From Sphingomonas panacisoli (lineage in GTDB: Bacteria > Pseudomonadota > Alphaproteobacteria > Sphingomonadales > Sphingomonadaceae): DNA of 64,000 bases. Location: contig NZ_CP042306.1 in NCBI RefSeq assembly GCF_007859635.1, positions 2,864,001 through 2,928,000 of the forward strand, in the 5' to 3' direction. The notes beneath the pieces were generated by a model. That model was not told where the DNA came from. It saw only the letters and a list, made by a program, of their open reading frames with translations, and made no database searches. Of this stretch, positions 49,701 to 57,914 are shown one piece after another; position 1 is the stretch's first letter, and every line of letters begins with the position of its first letter. Both the position numbers and the translations under genes were made by a program.

Positions 49701-52616
49701 GCTGCACTTGGCGAGGCCGAGTTCGTCGGTCGTCGCCGAGCACGTCCCCGGAATCCGCGCGGTCTTCATCTGATTGTCGTAAGCGTAGAACCCGCCGATC
49801 AACCGCCGCCGCGCGGTCAGCACCTGGCGGCTGTACAGCGCGACCTGGACGTTCTGGCCCTTCTTCGGCTTGCCGTCGGTATCGAGCGCGACGAAGTTCA
49901 GGCGCAGGTCGTCCTGCTTCATCAGCCAGCCGTCGGTCTTGACGCCCAACTGCACGGCCGAGGGAAATATCGGGATACGCTTCGACGCGGTCAGCACTTC
50001 GCCGTTGGCGTCCTGATAATCCATTTCGACCAACATGTCGGTCGGGCTGTCGAGCGTCGGGATATCGACCGAAGTCTGTGCCGTGCCATCCGCGCGCAAC
50101 GTAGAGGGTAGCGTTTGGGTCGGGGGCAGCGGCGTCGTTTCCTCCTCGCCGTCGCCGTTGAGCGGCTTGGTCCCTTCCTTCACCTCGGTCCCGCCGAACG
50201 TGTAGCTGTCATAGCCGTCGGGCGTCGCCGATCGGCCGAAATAGCCGACACGCATTTCGACCGGCAGGTTCGACGCGCCACCGCCCGAAAGATACCCGAC
50301 GAACAGATCGAGCGGCAGCGTCTTCGGGCGCACCGCGGCTTCCTTCGGCCCGGTCACCGTCGCGCGCATCGTCGGCAGCTTGTATTCGTCGACCTTGAAC
50401 GACTGGTTGGTGTAGGTCGTACTGCCGTCGTCACCGATGACCTGAATGTCGTAGTCGCCCATCGGCGCACCCTTCGGCGCGACCCATTCGGTCTCGCCGA
50501 TGCCGTTGGCGTCGATCGTCAGCGGCAAGTCGAAGGTCGTATCGGACCCGCGATGCGACAGGCGCAACTTGCCGGTGAAGCCTGCGCCGACCGAGAAGCC
50601 CGCGCCCATCGGCTGGCGTACGATATGCTTCATGTGGATCGTCTCGCCCTGGCGGACGAGCGCGCGGTCGAACACGGTGTGGAACACCTCGCCGGCCTTC
50701 GAATAACCGTAGGGCAGGTCGAAATCGTACGGCCGGATGCCCTCGCCCCAGGCGCTGAGCGTGAAGCTATAATCGTCGCCGGCGCGGGCCGAGATCATCA
50801 GCGGGTGATCGCTCGACCCTTCGTAGCAGCCGCCGCCATAGGCGGCCGGTTCGGGCAACCCTTCCGGAATGAACACCGCGCCCGATTTGTCGGTCTTGCC
50901 GTTGGCAAGTATCTCGCCGGTGCAGCTGTCGGTAACGGTGACCGCGGCGCTGGAGACCGGCTGGCCGCTGTCGAGGTTAGTGACCCAGACGAGGCTGCGT
51001 TCGCGGCCCCATTTGAAGTGCACCGCCATGTTGGTGACGAGCGCGGCGGTCGCGACGTAGCGCGGCGCCTTGCGACCGAGCAACGCCTGACCTAGTACCG
51101 GGCTCGCCAGTTCGACGACGTAGAAGCCGGGCTTGGTCAGCGGGATGCCGACGACCTCGAAATCCTTGCCCTTGCCCGGCAGGTCGATCTTCATCGGCGA
51201 TCCGGCATTCTCGCCGGTCAGGATCGGTTTCGACCCGGTATTCTGGATATGGCCGGTGACGTTGCCGTCCTTGTCGGTGATGTCGTCGACGTCGTAATCG
51301 TCGGCACTGTCGACCGTGCGCAGCCATTCGGCGATCTGGCCGTCGGTGCCTTCGATCCGCATCGACTTGCCGCCGATCGCGAGGTTCTGGCCCTGCAGCG
51401 ACGGTTCGACGTTGCGCACCGTCACCGGCAACACGCCGCCTTCCTTCATTTCCAGGATGCCGAAGGAGGCGGCGAACTTCACCAAAGGCGGCGCGGCGTC
51501 GATCCGGATATCGAGCGGGAAGCGTTCGGCGTTGGTCAGCACGCGGCCGCTTTCGTCCTTCACCTCGGCCGGGATCGTGACCTTGGCGGTCGTCGAATAG
51601 GGCATCGGCGCGGCGAACGTGATGTCGCTGATCGTCGCCGACTTCATCTCGTCCTTTTCGAACACCGGCTTGATGACGGTGCCGTCGGCGGTGGTGATGC
51701 GGACTTGCTGCGCGAGGCTCATCGCGATCGGCGCGGTGAAGCGCAGATACGCCTTCTCGACCGGATTGCAGCCGGCCTGCGCGTTGGTGCGGCTGCATTC
51801 GAACTTCACCGCGAACGGCTTGCGAACCGTATAGTCGAAGCGCTGGTCGGTGCCGGCGGGCTTGCCGCTCGCGCTGACGATGTTGCCCGACCAGACGAGC
51901 GCCATGTCATGCCCCGGCGGTAGCGGGCGGCGGCACTTGAGCGCGGTGACGCTTTCCAGCATCTTCTGCCGGTCGGTCATGCTCGCCGGCAATTTGGTCG
52001 GCATGCCGCCATTGTCGAGGAAGCTCGTCACCTCGTAATTGCTCTCGGTCCCCATTTCGCCGAGAATCTTGGCGGCGGTGTCGGGCGCGAGCACGTCGAC
52101 CGGGATTTTCTCGCCCAGCCCCTCGACCGAGCAATAGGCGTTGGCGGCGACCGACTGCGCGGTCGCGGGCAGGTTCGCGGCGACCAGGAAGACCTGATCC
52201 TCCTCGATCTCGTCGCTATTCTCGCCCGGCAGGATTGCGCGGACCATCGGCCCGCCGGAATCGACGGTGAAGACCTGGCTTTCCATCAGCGCATAGCCGG
52301 ACACGCTCTTGACGCCCGCCTTGGTGGTGAAAGTGCACTTGGTGCCGCCCGGCAGGCCCTTCTCGAATTCGTAGACGAACGTCTGCTGATCGGCCCACCG
52401 ACCCGTGCCGGTGACAGGGCACTCGACGTCAAAGGGTGACGCCGCGCGTGGGTCGCCCAACGCGACCATCGGCTGGTCGAAGCGCACCGTGAAGCGCTCG
52501 ATCGATCCGTCGCCGACGCCCGGCGTGGCGACGACGACGTGCGGGGAATTGTCTCCGAATGCGGCGATCGGCGCGAACGCCAGGGCCAGCAACGCGATAC
52601 GGGCCGCGAGCTTCAT
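46800..52616 (-). CDS. yfhM: Bacterial alpha-2-macroglobulin (YfhM family), periplasmic protease inhibitor
   Basis: A 1938-residue protein with a Sec signal peptide (LAARIALLALAFAPIAAFG, cleavage near residue 22) and no lipobox cysteine, so probably not a lipoprotein, unlike E. coli YfhM. It has several macroglobulin domains followed by the bait region, then the thioester motif CFEQ at residues 1471-1474 (DCFEQRLSRAIALGD). A C-terminal receptor-like domain ends MYSPSINAQLPNAAF. It traps proteases that breach the outer membrane; the adjacent PBP1C would repair the wall. The gene order with pbpC is the conserved pairing. Longer than E. coli YfhM (1653), by extra macroglobulin-like parts. Confidence 0.92.
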   Translation of the reverse strand: MKLAARIALLALAFAPIAAFGDNSPHVVVATPGVGDGSIERFTVRFDQPMVALGDPRAASPFDVECPVTGTGRWADQQTFVYEFEKGLPGGTKCTFTTKAGVKSVSGYALMESQVFTVDSGGPMVRAILPGENSDEIEEDQVFLVAANLPATAQSVAANAYCSVEGLGEKIPVDVLAPDTAAKILGEMGTESNYEVTSFLDNGGMPTKLPASMTDRQKMLESVTALKCRRPLPPGHDMALVWSGNIVSASGKPAGTDQRFDYTVRKPFAVKFECSRTNAQAGCNPVEKAYLRFTAPIAMSLAQQVRITTADGTVIKPVFEKDEMKSATISDITFAAPMPYSTTAKVTIPAEVKDESGRVLTNAERFPLDIRIDAAPPLVKFAASFGILEMKEGGVLPVTVRNVEPSLQGQNLAIGGKSMRIEGTDGQIAEWLRTVDSADDYDVDDITDKDGNVTGHIQNTGSKPILTGENAGSPMKIDLPGKGKDFEVVGIPLTKPGFYVVELASPVLGQALLGRKAPRYVATAALVTNMAVHFKWGRERSLVWVTNLDSGQPVSSAAVTVTDSCTGEILANGKTDKSGAVFIPEGLPEPAAYGGGCYEGSSDHPLMISARAGDDYSFTLSAWGEGIRPYDFDLPYGYSKAGEVFHTVFDRALVRQGETIHMKHIVRQPMGAGFSVGAGFTGKLRLSHRGSDTTFDLPLTIDANGIGETEWVAPKGAPMGDYDIQVIGDDGSTTYTNQSFKVDEYKLPTMRATVTGPKEAAVRPKTLPLDLFVGYLSGGGASNLPVEMRVGYFGRSATPDGYDSYTFGGTEVKEGTKPLNGDGEEETTPLPPTQTLPSTLRADGTAQTSVDIPTLDSPTDMLVEMDYQDANGEVLTASKRIPIFPSAVQLGVKTDGWLMKQDDLRLNFVALDTDGKPKKGQNVQVALYSRQVLTARRRLIGGFYAYDNQMKTARIPGTCSATTDELGLAKCSINPGVSGEVYIVATTTDANGNVSRAVRSVWLAGDDDWWFGGDNGDRMDVVPEKNSYKAGETARFQVRMPFREAEALVTVEREGVLSSFVAKLSGSNPVVEVKMPASYAPDVYVSVMAVRGRAKAGGMSWLQSIGRSLGLVKAPEEAKEPTALVDLAKPSYRLGIAKVKVGWEGHQLAVAVKADKQRYAARDTAMADITVKTPDGKPAKTADVTFVAVDQALLQLAPNDSWDVLTAMMGDRPLSVVTSTAQTQVVGKRHYGKKAVEAGGGGGGDLSGLNRENFQPVLLWQGKVPLDGNGHAAVRVPLNDALSSFKLVAIATDGAQLFGTGSADIRTAQDLSVYAGIPQLVRTGDQFAAGFTLRNGSDKPMTVTANVELEPRIADGKPLTVTIPAGGAAPIAWNLTAPMASGQLKWTVSAKSADGKAVDKLTTTQQVIDTYPADVWAATLTRVGANNGQIQVAPPAGAIPGRGVVDVQLTDTLAPPLVGVRRFMMLYPYDCFEQRLSRAIALGDMGMWQSLVGDLPTYQANDGLLRYWPDSKMNGSEALTAYVLSVTADAGLPIPEAAKTKMVEGLKAVLDGRLRHEDYGDVRLMRLAAFNAIARAGAATPAMLGQISMTPMEMPTSNLADYLVALDKVPGLANANALKAKVEAVLRTRLVYEGTRLDLSDQDKSPWWLMSSADEGSIKAVIATLGRPGWNDESAKMMVGVSFRQVRGRWDTTTANAWGTIAAKKFGTLYPASAITGTTTMSLGGQTISKAWPLANDQRQASFPLPSGPTMLAMNQGSGAAPWATVQVSAAVPLKQAAFFGYRMAKKVEPVSQRVKGQWTRGDVARVTITVEATAERNWVVVNDPIPAGATIVGNFANQSQMLGAQENGGGGTNFQATDADGKLWDVQVGVQPSWIERRNDSWRGYFGWVPRGSFTIAYVMRLNAPGTYNLPSSRVEAMYSPSINAQLPNAAFTIRDK

Positions 52617-52763
52617 TCCATCCCCCTTCAGACGACTTCGGCGAGTAAAGGCACGCTATCGCAAGTAGAGGCGAAGTCCAGCAGGATTCCGGGACAAAAC
52701 GCGCGCTTGATCGAAGTCAATGATCGGGCCAAGCTAAGCTATTGGCGAATCGGGGGATCGCTA

Positions 52764-54132
52764 TTGGGGGGTATCATCGCGGTCGTCGACGCGATTGCGC
52801 GCGAGACCGTTATTCTGGCCTGTATCGGCTTCCTGATCGGGGGGATCGACGATGTCGCCCTCGACGCGGTCTATTGGCTTGCCCGTTTGACGCGGCGCCG
52901 GTCCGATCTGCGCATCCTCGACTTGCCGGATCGACGAAGCGGCCGGATCGCTATCTTCGTGCCGGCCTGGGATGAGTCCGCGGTCATCGGGCGTATGCTG
53001 CGAACGACATTAGCGCGGTTCGGGGACGACGAATTCCGGCTCTATGTCGGCGTCTATCCCAACGATCGCGCGACGATCGACGCCGTCGCGGTGGTTGCGG
53101 AGACCGACGCACGCATACGACTGATCGTCAACGCGCGTCAGGGTCCGACGACCAAGGCCGACTGCCTCAACCAGCTGTGGGAAGCGCTATCGCGCGAGGA
53201 GCTTGCCGAAGGCTGGTCCGCACAGGCGGTGGCCTTTCACGACGCGGAGGATGTCGTCCACCGCGACGAACTGCACGTATATCGTAGCCTGCTCGGCGAT
53301 TATCAGGTCATCCAGCTGCCAGTCCTGCCGCTGGTCGATCGCGGCTCGCCGTTGGTCGCCGGGCATTACATCGACGAGTTCGCGGAAGCGCACGGATTAC
53401 GCATGGTTGCGCGCGACTGGCTCGGCGCGCCGATGCCGCTTGCGGGTGTCGGCTGCGCTATCGAGAGGGCATTGCTCGATCGCGTCGCGACCGCGCGCGG
53501 CGGGCTGCCGTTCGACGCCGACAGTCTCACCGAGGACTACGAACTCGGCCTGCGCACCGCGATGCTGGGCGGGCGGCAGATCTTCGCGCGAGTCCGCGAT
53601 GCCGACGGCCGCTTGATCGCAGTCGCCGAATATTTCCCCCAACAGCGTACGCGAAGCGGTCGCGCAGAAGGCGCGGTGGATGATCGGCATCGCGCTCGAC
53701 GGATGGGACCGGCTCGGCTGGGGACGCGCGAGCGATTGGCGCGATCACTGGATGCGAATGCGCGATCGTAGAGCGCCATTGTCGGTGTTCGTCTTGTTCG
53801 TCGCCTATCTCGCGCTGATGGCATGGGGCGCCTCGCTCGCGATGCATTGGCTGGCCGGCGACCAAGCCCCGCAGCCGAGCGATGCGATGATGCAGTTGCT
53901 GACGATCAACGCCGCGATACTGGCGTGGCGGCTGGTCATGCGCGCGTGGTTCACCGGCCGCGCTTATGGCTGGTGGCAAGCCTTCCTGTCGGTGCCGCGC
54001 ATGCTTGTGGGCAATTTCATCGCGCTGATGGCGGCGCGAAAGGCGATGGCGAGCTACGTCGTCGCGCTGCGTGGGCGGCGGCCGCAATGGGACAAGACGC
54101 GTCACCGTTTCCCGGCCGAGGTCGAGCCATGA
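52764..54132 (+). pseudogene. NfrB/BcsA-like membrane glycosyltransferase, frameshifted as sequenced
   Basis: The start is probably TTG 52764 with GGGGGA six bases upstream. A membrane segment (FLIGGIDDVALDAVYWLARL) comes first. The GT-A core follows: AIFVPAWDESAVIGRML, AFHDAEDVVHRDEL as the DxD-like site, and PFDADSLTEDYELGLR. After a five-C run at 53636-53640 the frame changes; deleting one C gives EYFPNSVREAVAQKARWM, then IGIALDGWDRLGWGR and C-terminal membrane helices (FVLFVAYLALMAWGASLAMH). It likely polymerises an exopolysaccharide or is an N4-type receptor component. It overlaps the beta-barrel gene (ATGA). The break looks like a homopolymer error. Confidence 0.85.
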
Positions 54133-55085
54133 GCGGCCGCCCGATCCGCTTCCTGGGCATCGCGACGATGGGGTGGGTCGCCGCGCGCGCGTTCATGCTG
54201 TGGCCGACAGCGGGTCCAGCGGCGATACCACGCGCGCTCGCGCCGGCCGTCCTGGCCGACAGCGCGCCGCCAACCGCAATCGTTGCTCCCGCTCCGGCGC
54301 CGATTGCCTCGGTCGGGGTGCCGCAAGCTTTGGCCGGGTACGTTGCCCTCCTCCCTCCGGCGCCCAACCGCGCGAACACTCCTGCCGCGTCAGCACTAAA
54401 CCCGGTGGCCGTCGTTCCGATCGGCTCGCCAGAAACCGCTCCAGTACCTGCTCCACCACAAACGCTGTTGGCTCCTCCGTCCGCCACCGCCCCGGCACCG
54501 GCCTCGAATGCCAGCCGTTGGTCGGCCAGCGCGTGGGTCGTGCTGCGCGATGGCCTGGGCATCGCGCCGGGGTTGGGCGGCGGACAATTGGGTGGTAGCC
54601 AGGCCGGGCTGCGCGTCGCCTACGCGATCGGAGACGCACGGCGGGTCGCGATCGTCGGACGCGTCGCCACTCCGCTGAAAGGGTCGGGCCGCGAAGGCGC
54701 CCTCGGCGTCGAATGGCGGCCGACCCCGCTGCCCGTTCGCCTAGTCGCGGAATATCGCGTTGCCCTGGATAGCGGTGCTAGCGGCCCCGCGGCCGGTATA
54801 ATCGCCGGCACCGGACCAGCGCCGCTTGCCTTTGGATTCGACCTCGAAACCTATGGCCAAGCCGGCGTCATCCGCCGCCGTCGTACCGAACCTTATGCGG
54901 AGGGGGCCGCGCGGCTATCGCGTCGCGTGGTCAGTATCGCCGGCGCAAAAGTCGATCTGGGGCTCGGTGGGTGGGGCGGTGCGCAACGCGGCGTGCAGCG
55001 GCTCGATGTCGGACCGTCGCTCGGCGTCCGCATTCCCATCGCCGGCAAAGCGATCCGGATGTCGCTCGACTGCGGTATTATGTAG
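54129..55085 (+). CDS. NfrA C-terminal-like beta-barrel protein
   Basis: A 318-residue protein coupled (ATGA) to the glycosyltransferase gene. N-terminal signal or anchor helix FLGIATMGWVAARAFMLW. A long Pro/Ala/Val linker (residues about 25-130, PAPAPIASVGVP type repeats). The C-terminal part resembles the NfrA_C (N4 adsorption protein A) barrel: WSASAWVVLRDGLGIAPG, LGGSQAGLRVAYAIG, EWRPTPLPVRLVAEYR, EPYAEGAARLSRRVV and a final MSLDCGIM strand. It is much shorter than E. coli NfrA (about 990) with no TPRs. It probably serves as an outer-membrane export pore for the polysaccharide made next door. Confidence 0.7.
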   Translation: MSGRPIRFLGIATMGWVAARAFMLWPTAGPAAIPRALAPAVLADSAPPTAIVAPAPAPIASVGVPQALAGYVALLPPAPNRANTPAASALNPVAVVPIGSPETAPVPAPPQTLLAPPSATAPAPASNASRWSASAWVVLRDGLGIAPGLGGGQLGGSQAGLRVAYAIGDARRVAIVGRVATPLKGSGREGALGVEWRPTPLPVRLVAEYRVALDSGASGPAAGIIAGTGPAPLAFGFDLETYGQAGVIRRRRTEPYAEGAARLSRRVVSIAGAKVDLGLGGWGGAQRGVQRLDVGPSLGVRIPIAGKAIRMSLDCGIM

Positions 55086-55108
55086 CAAGTGCACCAATGG
55101 TTAGATGG

Positions 55109-55984
55109 TTATCCCTTTGCGGGCTGGCCATCGCCATCGTTTGCGGTGCTTTCGCTATCTCGTTCCGCCCGCAGATAGCTGGCGACGTGAACGCCTTTCG
55201 TGAGTTCGGACCATTCAGTTTCAGTCCAATGATCGAGCGTTCCCGCGAAGGTCGCTCGGACTTTGTGCAACCGCTCGAAAACGTCCGCGTAAGCCACGGT
55301 GACCCTCACCACGATGCCGGTCCATTCGCGGGCCTCAACGCGGTTGAAATAGCAATACGCCATGTCGTCAGTGGATTGGGCGGCAATCTGGTGTTCTTGC
55401 TCAGGCAAGACGCGCAGTTCATTTCCATCGGGATCGACTATGTCGAGCATAACCTGTGCGGAAAGCGCTGGCGATTGCCCGCTGTTTTGGACTTCCGCGC
55501 TGAACACGAGCCCCCGTTTACTGCGCTCGCCCTTCAGCGAGATGACCGAGAGATAGGCTCTCGTTTGAGCCTCACCGATCAGCCGAGCGGCTTCGACCGC
55601 CAACTCGGCGGCGTCCGCCCCCCGCTTGGTTTCCTTCCAAGCTTGGCGGGCATACCAAGCGGCGAACCCGGCCGCGAGCAGCGTAAACCCGCCGATTACA
55701 AGCCCGGTGACTCCAGCCCAAAAACTATCGCGGGCAGCATCCGCAGCTTTCCATTGGGCGCAAAGATCGGAATGACGATCCTCTTTGTCGGGATCGCAGC
55801 CGGGGTCTGGTTGTGGGGATTTATTGGCCTCCTTGATCGCCGCCGCAATCTTATCGAGGCCGCTCTGTGCTTCGCGGCTGGCGCTGGCGTTGTCGCTCTG
55901 TGGCTGGCGATCCTTACCGGGCGCGGCGGCTAGGATCAGCCATCCGAAAGCCGCAAGGATGATGCACCGATAGCCTCTAGGCAT
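55109..55984 (-). CDS. Membrane protein of unknown function
   Basis: A 291-residue protein. An N-terminal hydrophobic helix (CIILAAFGWLILAAAP) is followed by a charged periplasmic or cytosolic stretch, a second helix (GVTGLVIGGFTLLAAGFAAW), then a helical linker AWKETKRGADAAELAVEAA and a C-terminal beta-rich domain starting AYLSVISLKGERSKRG. Similar unnamed proteins are frequent in sphingomonad accessory regions. It overlaps the upstream DUF6471 gene by 49 bases on the same strand. Base composition is lower in GC than the core genes. Confidence 0.6.
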   Translation of the reverse strand: MPRGYRCIILAAFGWLILAAAPGKDRQPQSDNASASREAQSGLDKIAAAIKEANKSPQPDPGCDPDKEDRHSDLCAQWKAADAARDSFWAGVTGLVIGGFTLLAAGFAAWYARQAWKETKRGADAAELAVEAARLIGEAQTRAYLSVISLKGERSKRGLVFSAEVQNSGQSPALSAQVMLDIVDPDGNELRVLPEQEHQIAAQSTDDMAYCYFNRVEAREWTGIVVRVTVAYADVFERLHKVRATFAGTLDHWTETEWSELTKGVHVASYLRAERDSESTANDGDGQPAKG

Positions 55985-56163
55985 TGGACCAGGAACACCG
56001 CTGTAAATTTTCCCCGCGCCAGCTTGTTCCTGATATTCGGCTCAGAGTCCACGACGCCGATTGCGGCAAGCTTTTCAACAAGCTGGCCATAGGTGACGTT
56101 GCGCTTCTTGAGTTCCGCCTTGAGCAGCCCCTTAACTTGCGCTTCCCACTTCGTATCGGTCAT
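55936..56163 (-). CDS. DUF6471 small protein
   Basis: A 75-residue protein from ATG 56163 (MTDTKWEAQVKGLLKAELK), with GGAGTGG about seven bases upstream. Core: KKRNVTYGQLVEKLAAIGV, then SEPNIRNKLARGKFTAVFL and LEAIGASSLRL. This is the DUF6471 pattern, an HTH-like fold of about 65 residues common near mobile elements. It probably acts as a small DNA-binding regulator. It is divergent from the IS1595 transposase with paired repeats in between. Confidence 0.75.
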   Translation of the reverse strand: MTDTKWEAQVKGLLKAELKKRNVTYGQLVEKLAAIGVVDSEPNIRNKLARGKFTAVFLVQCLEAIGASSLRLSDG

Positions 56164-56186
56164 TTGCCACTCCGTTCGTCGCAAAT

Positions 56187-56253
56187 GCACTCATATACGA
56201 TACATATGCCCTTGCCAACAGTGCGGTAATGCCACTATATACGATGCATACGC
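56187..56253. promoter_or_regulatory. Two direct repeats between divergent DUF6471 and transposase genes
   Basis: GCACTCATATACGATACATA (start 56187) and GCCACTATATACGATGCATA (start 56231) share the core ATATACGATRCATAYGC at 15 of 17 positions, 44 bases apart. They look like operators for a divergent promoter, and include -10-like TATACGAT. An HTH-like DUF6471 protein would be the natural binder. Confidence 0.45.
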
Positions 56254-56268
56254 AACGGATATAGTTAC

Positions 56269-57225
56269 ATGCAACACTTCCTCCTCTCTGCCGCCGCCCG
56301 CACCCTCAGTATCAAGGCTGTTTTCAAGATGGGCGAGGACGCGGCCTATCAGGCGTTCTGCGAGCTGCGTTGGCCGGAAACGGACGGCGAAGCTGTTTGC
56401 CCCAAGTGCGGTTGCTGCGAGACGTACAACATCACGTCGCGCCGTCGCTTCAAGTGCGTCGGTTGCCATGCGCAGTTCAGCGTCACCAGCGGCACGATCT
56501 TCGCCAGCCGCAAGCTGTCGTTCACCGATCTGCTCGCGGCTATCGTAATTTTCGTGAACGGCGCGAAGGGCGTTTCGGCGTTGCAAGTCAGCCGCGATCT
56601 GGACGTCCAGTATAAGACTGCGTTCGTCCTGTCGCACAAGCTACGCGAAGCCATGGCGCTGGAAGATGCCGGTCAGAAGCTTGGCGGCGTGGTCGAGGTC
56701 GATGGCGCGTACTTTGGCGGCTACGTGAAGCCCGCGAACGTCAAGACCGACCGCCGGGATCGCCGCTTCAAGATGCACCAGTCGGGCAAGCGCCAGTCGC
56801 TGGTCGTCATCCGCGAGCGTGGCGGCGATATGCTGACGTTCGTCGGCAAGAGCGAAGGCGAGGGCGTCGCCCATGTCGCCCGCGTTGTCGAGGCCGGGTC
56901 GGTCGTTCATGCCGACGAGGCTTCGCATTGGGACGCGCTGCACGGTCGTTACGAGACGTTCCGCATCAACCACAGCGAAGCCTATTCGCTCGACGGCGCT
57001 TGCACCAATCAGGCGGAGAGCTTTTTCAGCCGTCTGCGTCGTGCGGAAGTCGGCACGCACCATCATATCGCGGGGCCGTATCTCTACGCCTATGCGGGCG
57101 AAATGGCTTGGCGCGAGGACAACCGGCGCGTCGCCAATGGCGATCAAGCCGCGATGGTCGTCCGGTCGGCCATGGTGTCGCCTGTGTCGCGCAAGTGGGC
57201 GGGTTACTGGCAGCGGGCAGATTGA
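56269..57225 (+). mobile_element. IS1595-family transposase (ISXO2-like)
   Basis: A 318-residue transposase. An N-terminal zinc ribbon (CPKCGCCETYNITSRRRF, then CVGC) is followed by an HTH region, then the DDE-type ISXO2 domain: VVEVDGAYFGGYVK (D1), VVHADEASHWDAL (D2), and FRINHSEAY with CTNQAESFFSRLRRAE (N/E). It ends with HHHIAGPYLYAYAGEMAWRE. Complete, with no frameshift. I cannot identify terminal inverted repeats or a target duplication, so the element edges are not fixed. The surroundings have accessory character. Confidence 0.9.
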
Positions 57226-57229
57226 CAAA

Positions 57230-57265
57230 CCACCGGTATTCTGATACCCGTCAGAATCCCGGTGG
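57230..57265 (+). terminator. Hairpin directly after the transposase
   Basis: CCACCGG-T-ATTCTGA pairs with TCAGAAT-C-CCGGTGG, 14 pairs with one mismatch, loop TACCCG. It lies four bases past the transposase stop. Transcript terminator or part of the element's end; no U run. Confidence 0.5.
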
Positions 57266-57347
57266 AGTTATGTCATGACTTACCTAAATCGCGTTGCGTC
57301 GGCTCTTTGCCTTCTCGGGCTTTGGTCGCCGAATTGGCTCCCGCGAT

Positions 57348-57575
57348 CTACTCGTGCGCTACAATCAGACGCCAGCGAATAGCGCCCTGCGCGACGGTAT
57401 GCTGGTGGTGGTTCTGCGGGGGCATTGTGTGTCCTTGCGTTGACACGATTTCCCGGCCGCAGCCCTCACAGCGATAAATACCAGAATACGGCACCGTACT
57501 AGCCGGATGCGTGATCTGGTCGAACGCCGCGTGGTTGATCTGTTTAACGAATTGGGGGTACTTAAAGGTAGCCAT
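57348..57575 (-). CDS. Small CxxC zinc-ribbon-like protein
   Basis: A 75-residue protein from ATG 57575 (MATFKYPQFVKQINHAAFDQ), with GGAGG eight bases upstream. A CxxC pair GIYRCEGCGREIVSTQGH, then PPQNHHQHTVAQGAIRWRLI, resembles small zinc-ribbon proteins of unknown role in proteobacteria. Two Cys plus clustered His could make a zinc site. It is on the opposite strand from the transposase; a hairpin-rich leader region lies just upstream (57600-57695). Confidence 0.6.
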   Translation of the reverse strand: MATFKYPQFVKQINHAAFDQITHPASTVPYSGIYRCEGCGREIVSTQGHTMPPQNHHQHTVAQGAIRWRLIVAHE

Positions 57576-57599
57576 CTTTTTGGCCTCCATAGGGATTGA

Positions 57600-57695
57600 C
57601 CCCTGCGGACAGCCATGCGATTCTCGGGTTTCCAATGCGAGGTCTTGTGGCGTGCCGCAGGGGCTTGGAAGGGTCAGCTTCGCGCTGGCCCTTTT
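57600..57695 (+). ncRNA. Candidate structured RNA with terminator
   Basis: CCCCTGCGG (57600-57608) pairs perfectly with CCGCAGGGG (57655-57663), enclosing 46 bases. This is followed by hairpin AAGGGTCAGC-TTCGC-GCTGGCCCTT and a TTTTCG end (57669-57697). That is the layout of a small RNA ending in an intrinsic terminator, in a 339-base gap with no protein gene. Alternatively it is the 5' leader of the minus-strand zinc-ribbon gene. No family recognised. The remainder (57700-57914) holds only an inverted GCGCGCACGACTCGCGCG stretch. Confidence 0.4.
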
Positions 57696-57914
57696 CGTTT
57701 GTGCCAGCCATCTTGCTGGATCAGCGCCTCGCTGGATTTCTCTGGTTGAGTTGCACAATCTCCTCGCGCGCACGACTCGCGCGAGGCTCACTTACGCTGG
57801 CAGCACTCCCAACGCAACTCTTTCGTAATTCTTTTTCCACAGAATGCATTTCCGGGTGGACTCCGAATTGACAATTGTCATCGTTTGTGATGTATGGCCA
57901 TCGGGAGATATCTA

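Noticed and set aside
56163-57270. Defined IS1595 element boundaries
   Set aside because: No convincing terminal inverted repeats or target-site duplication could be matched by eye on the two sides.
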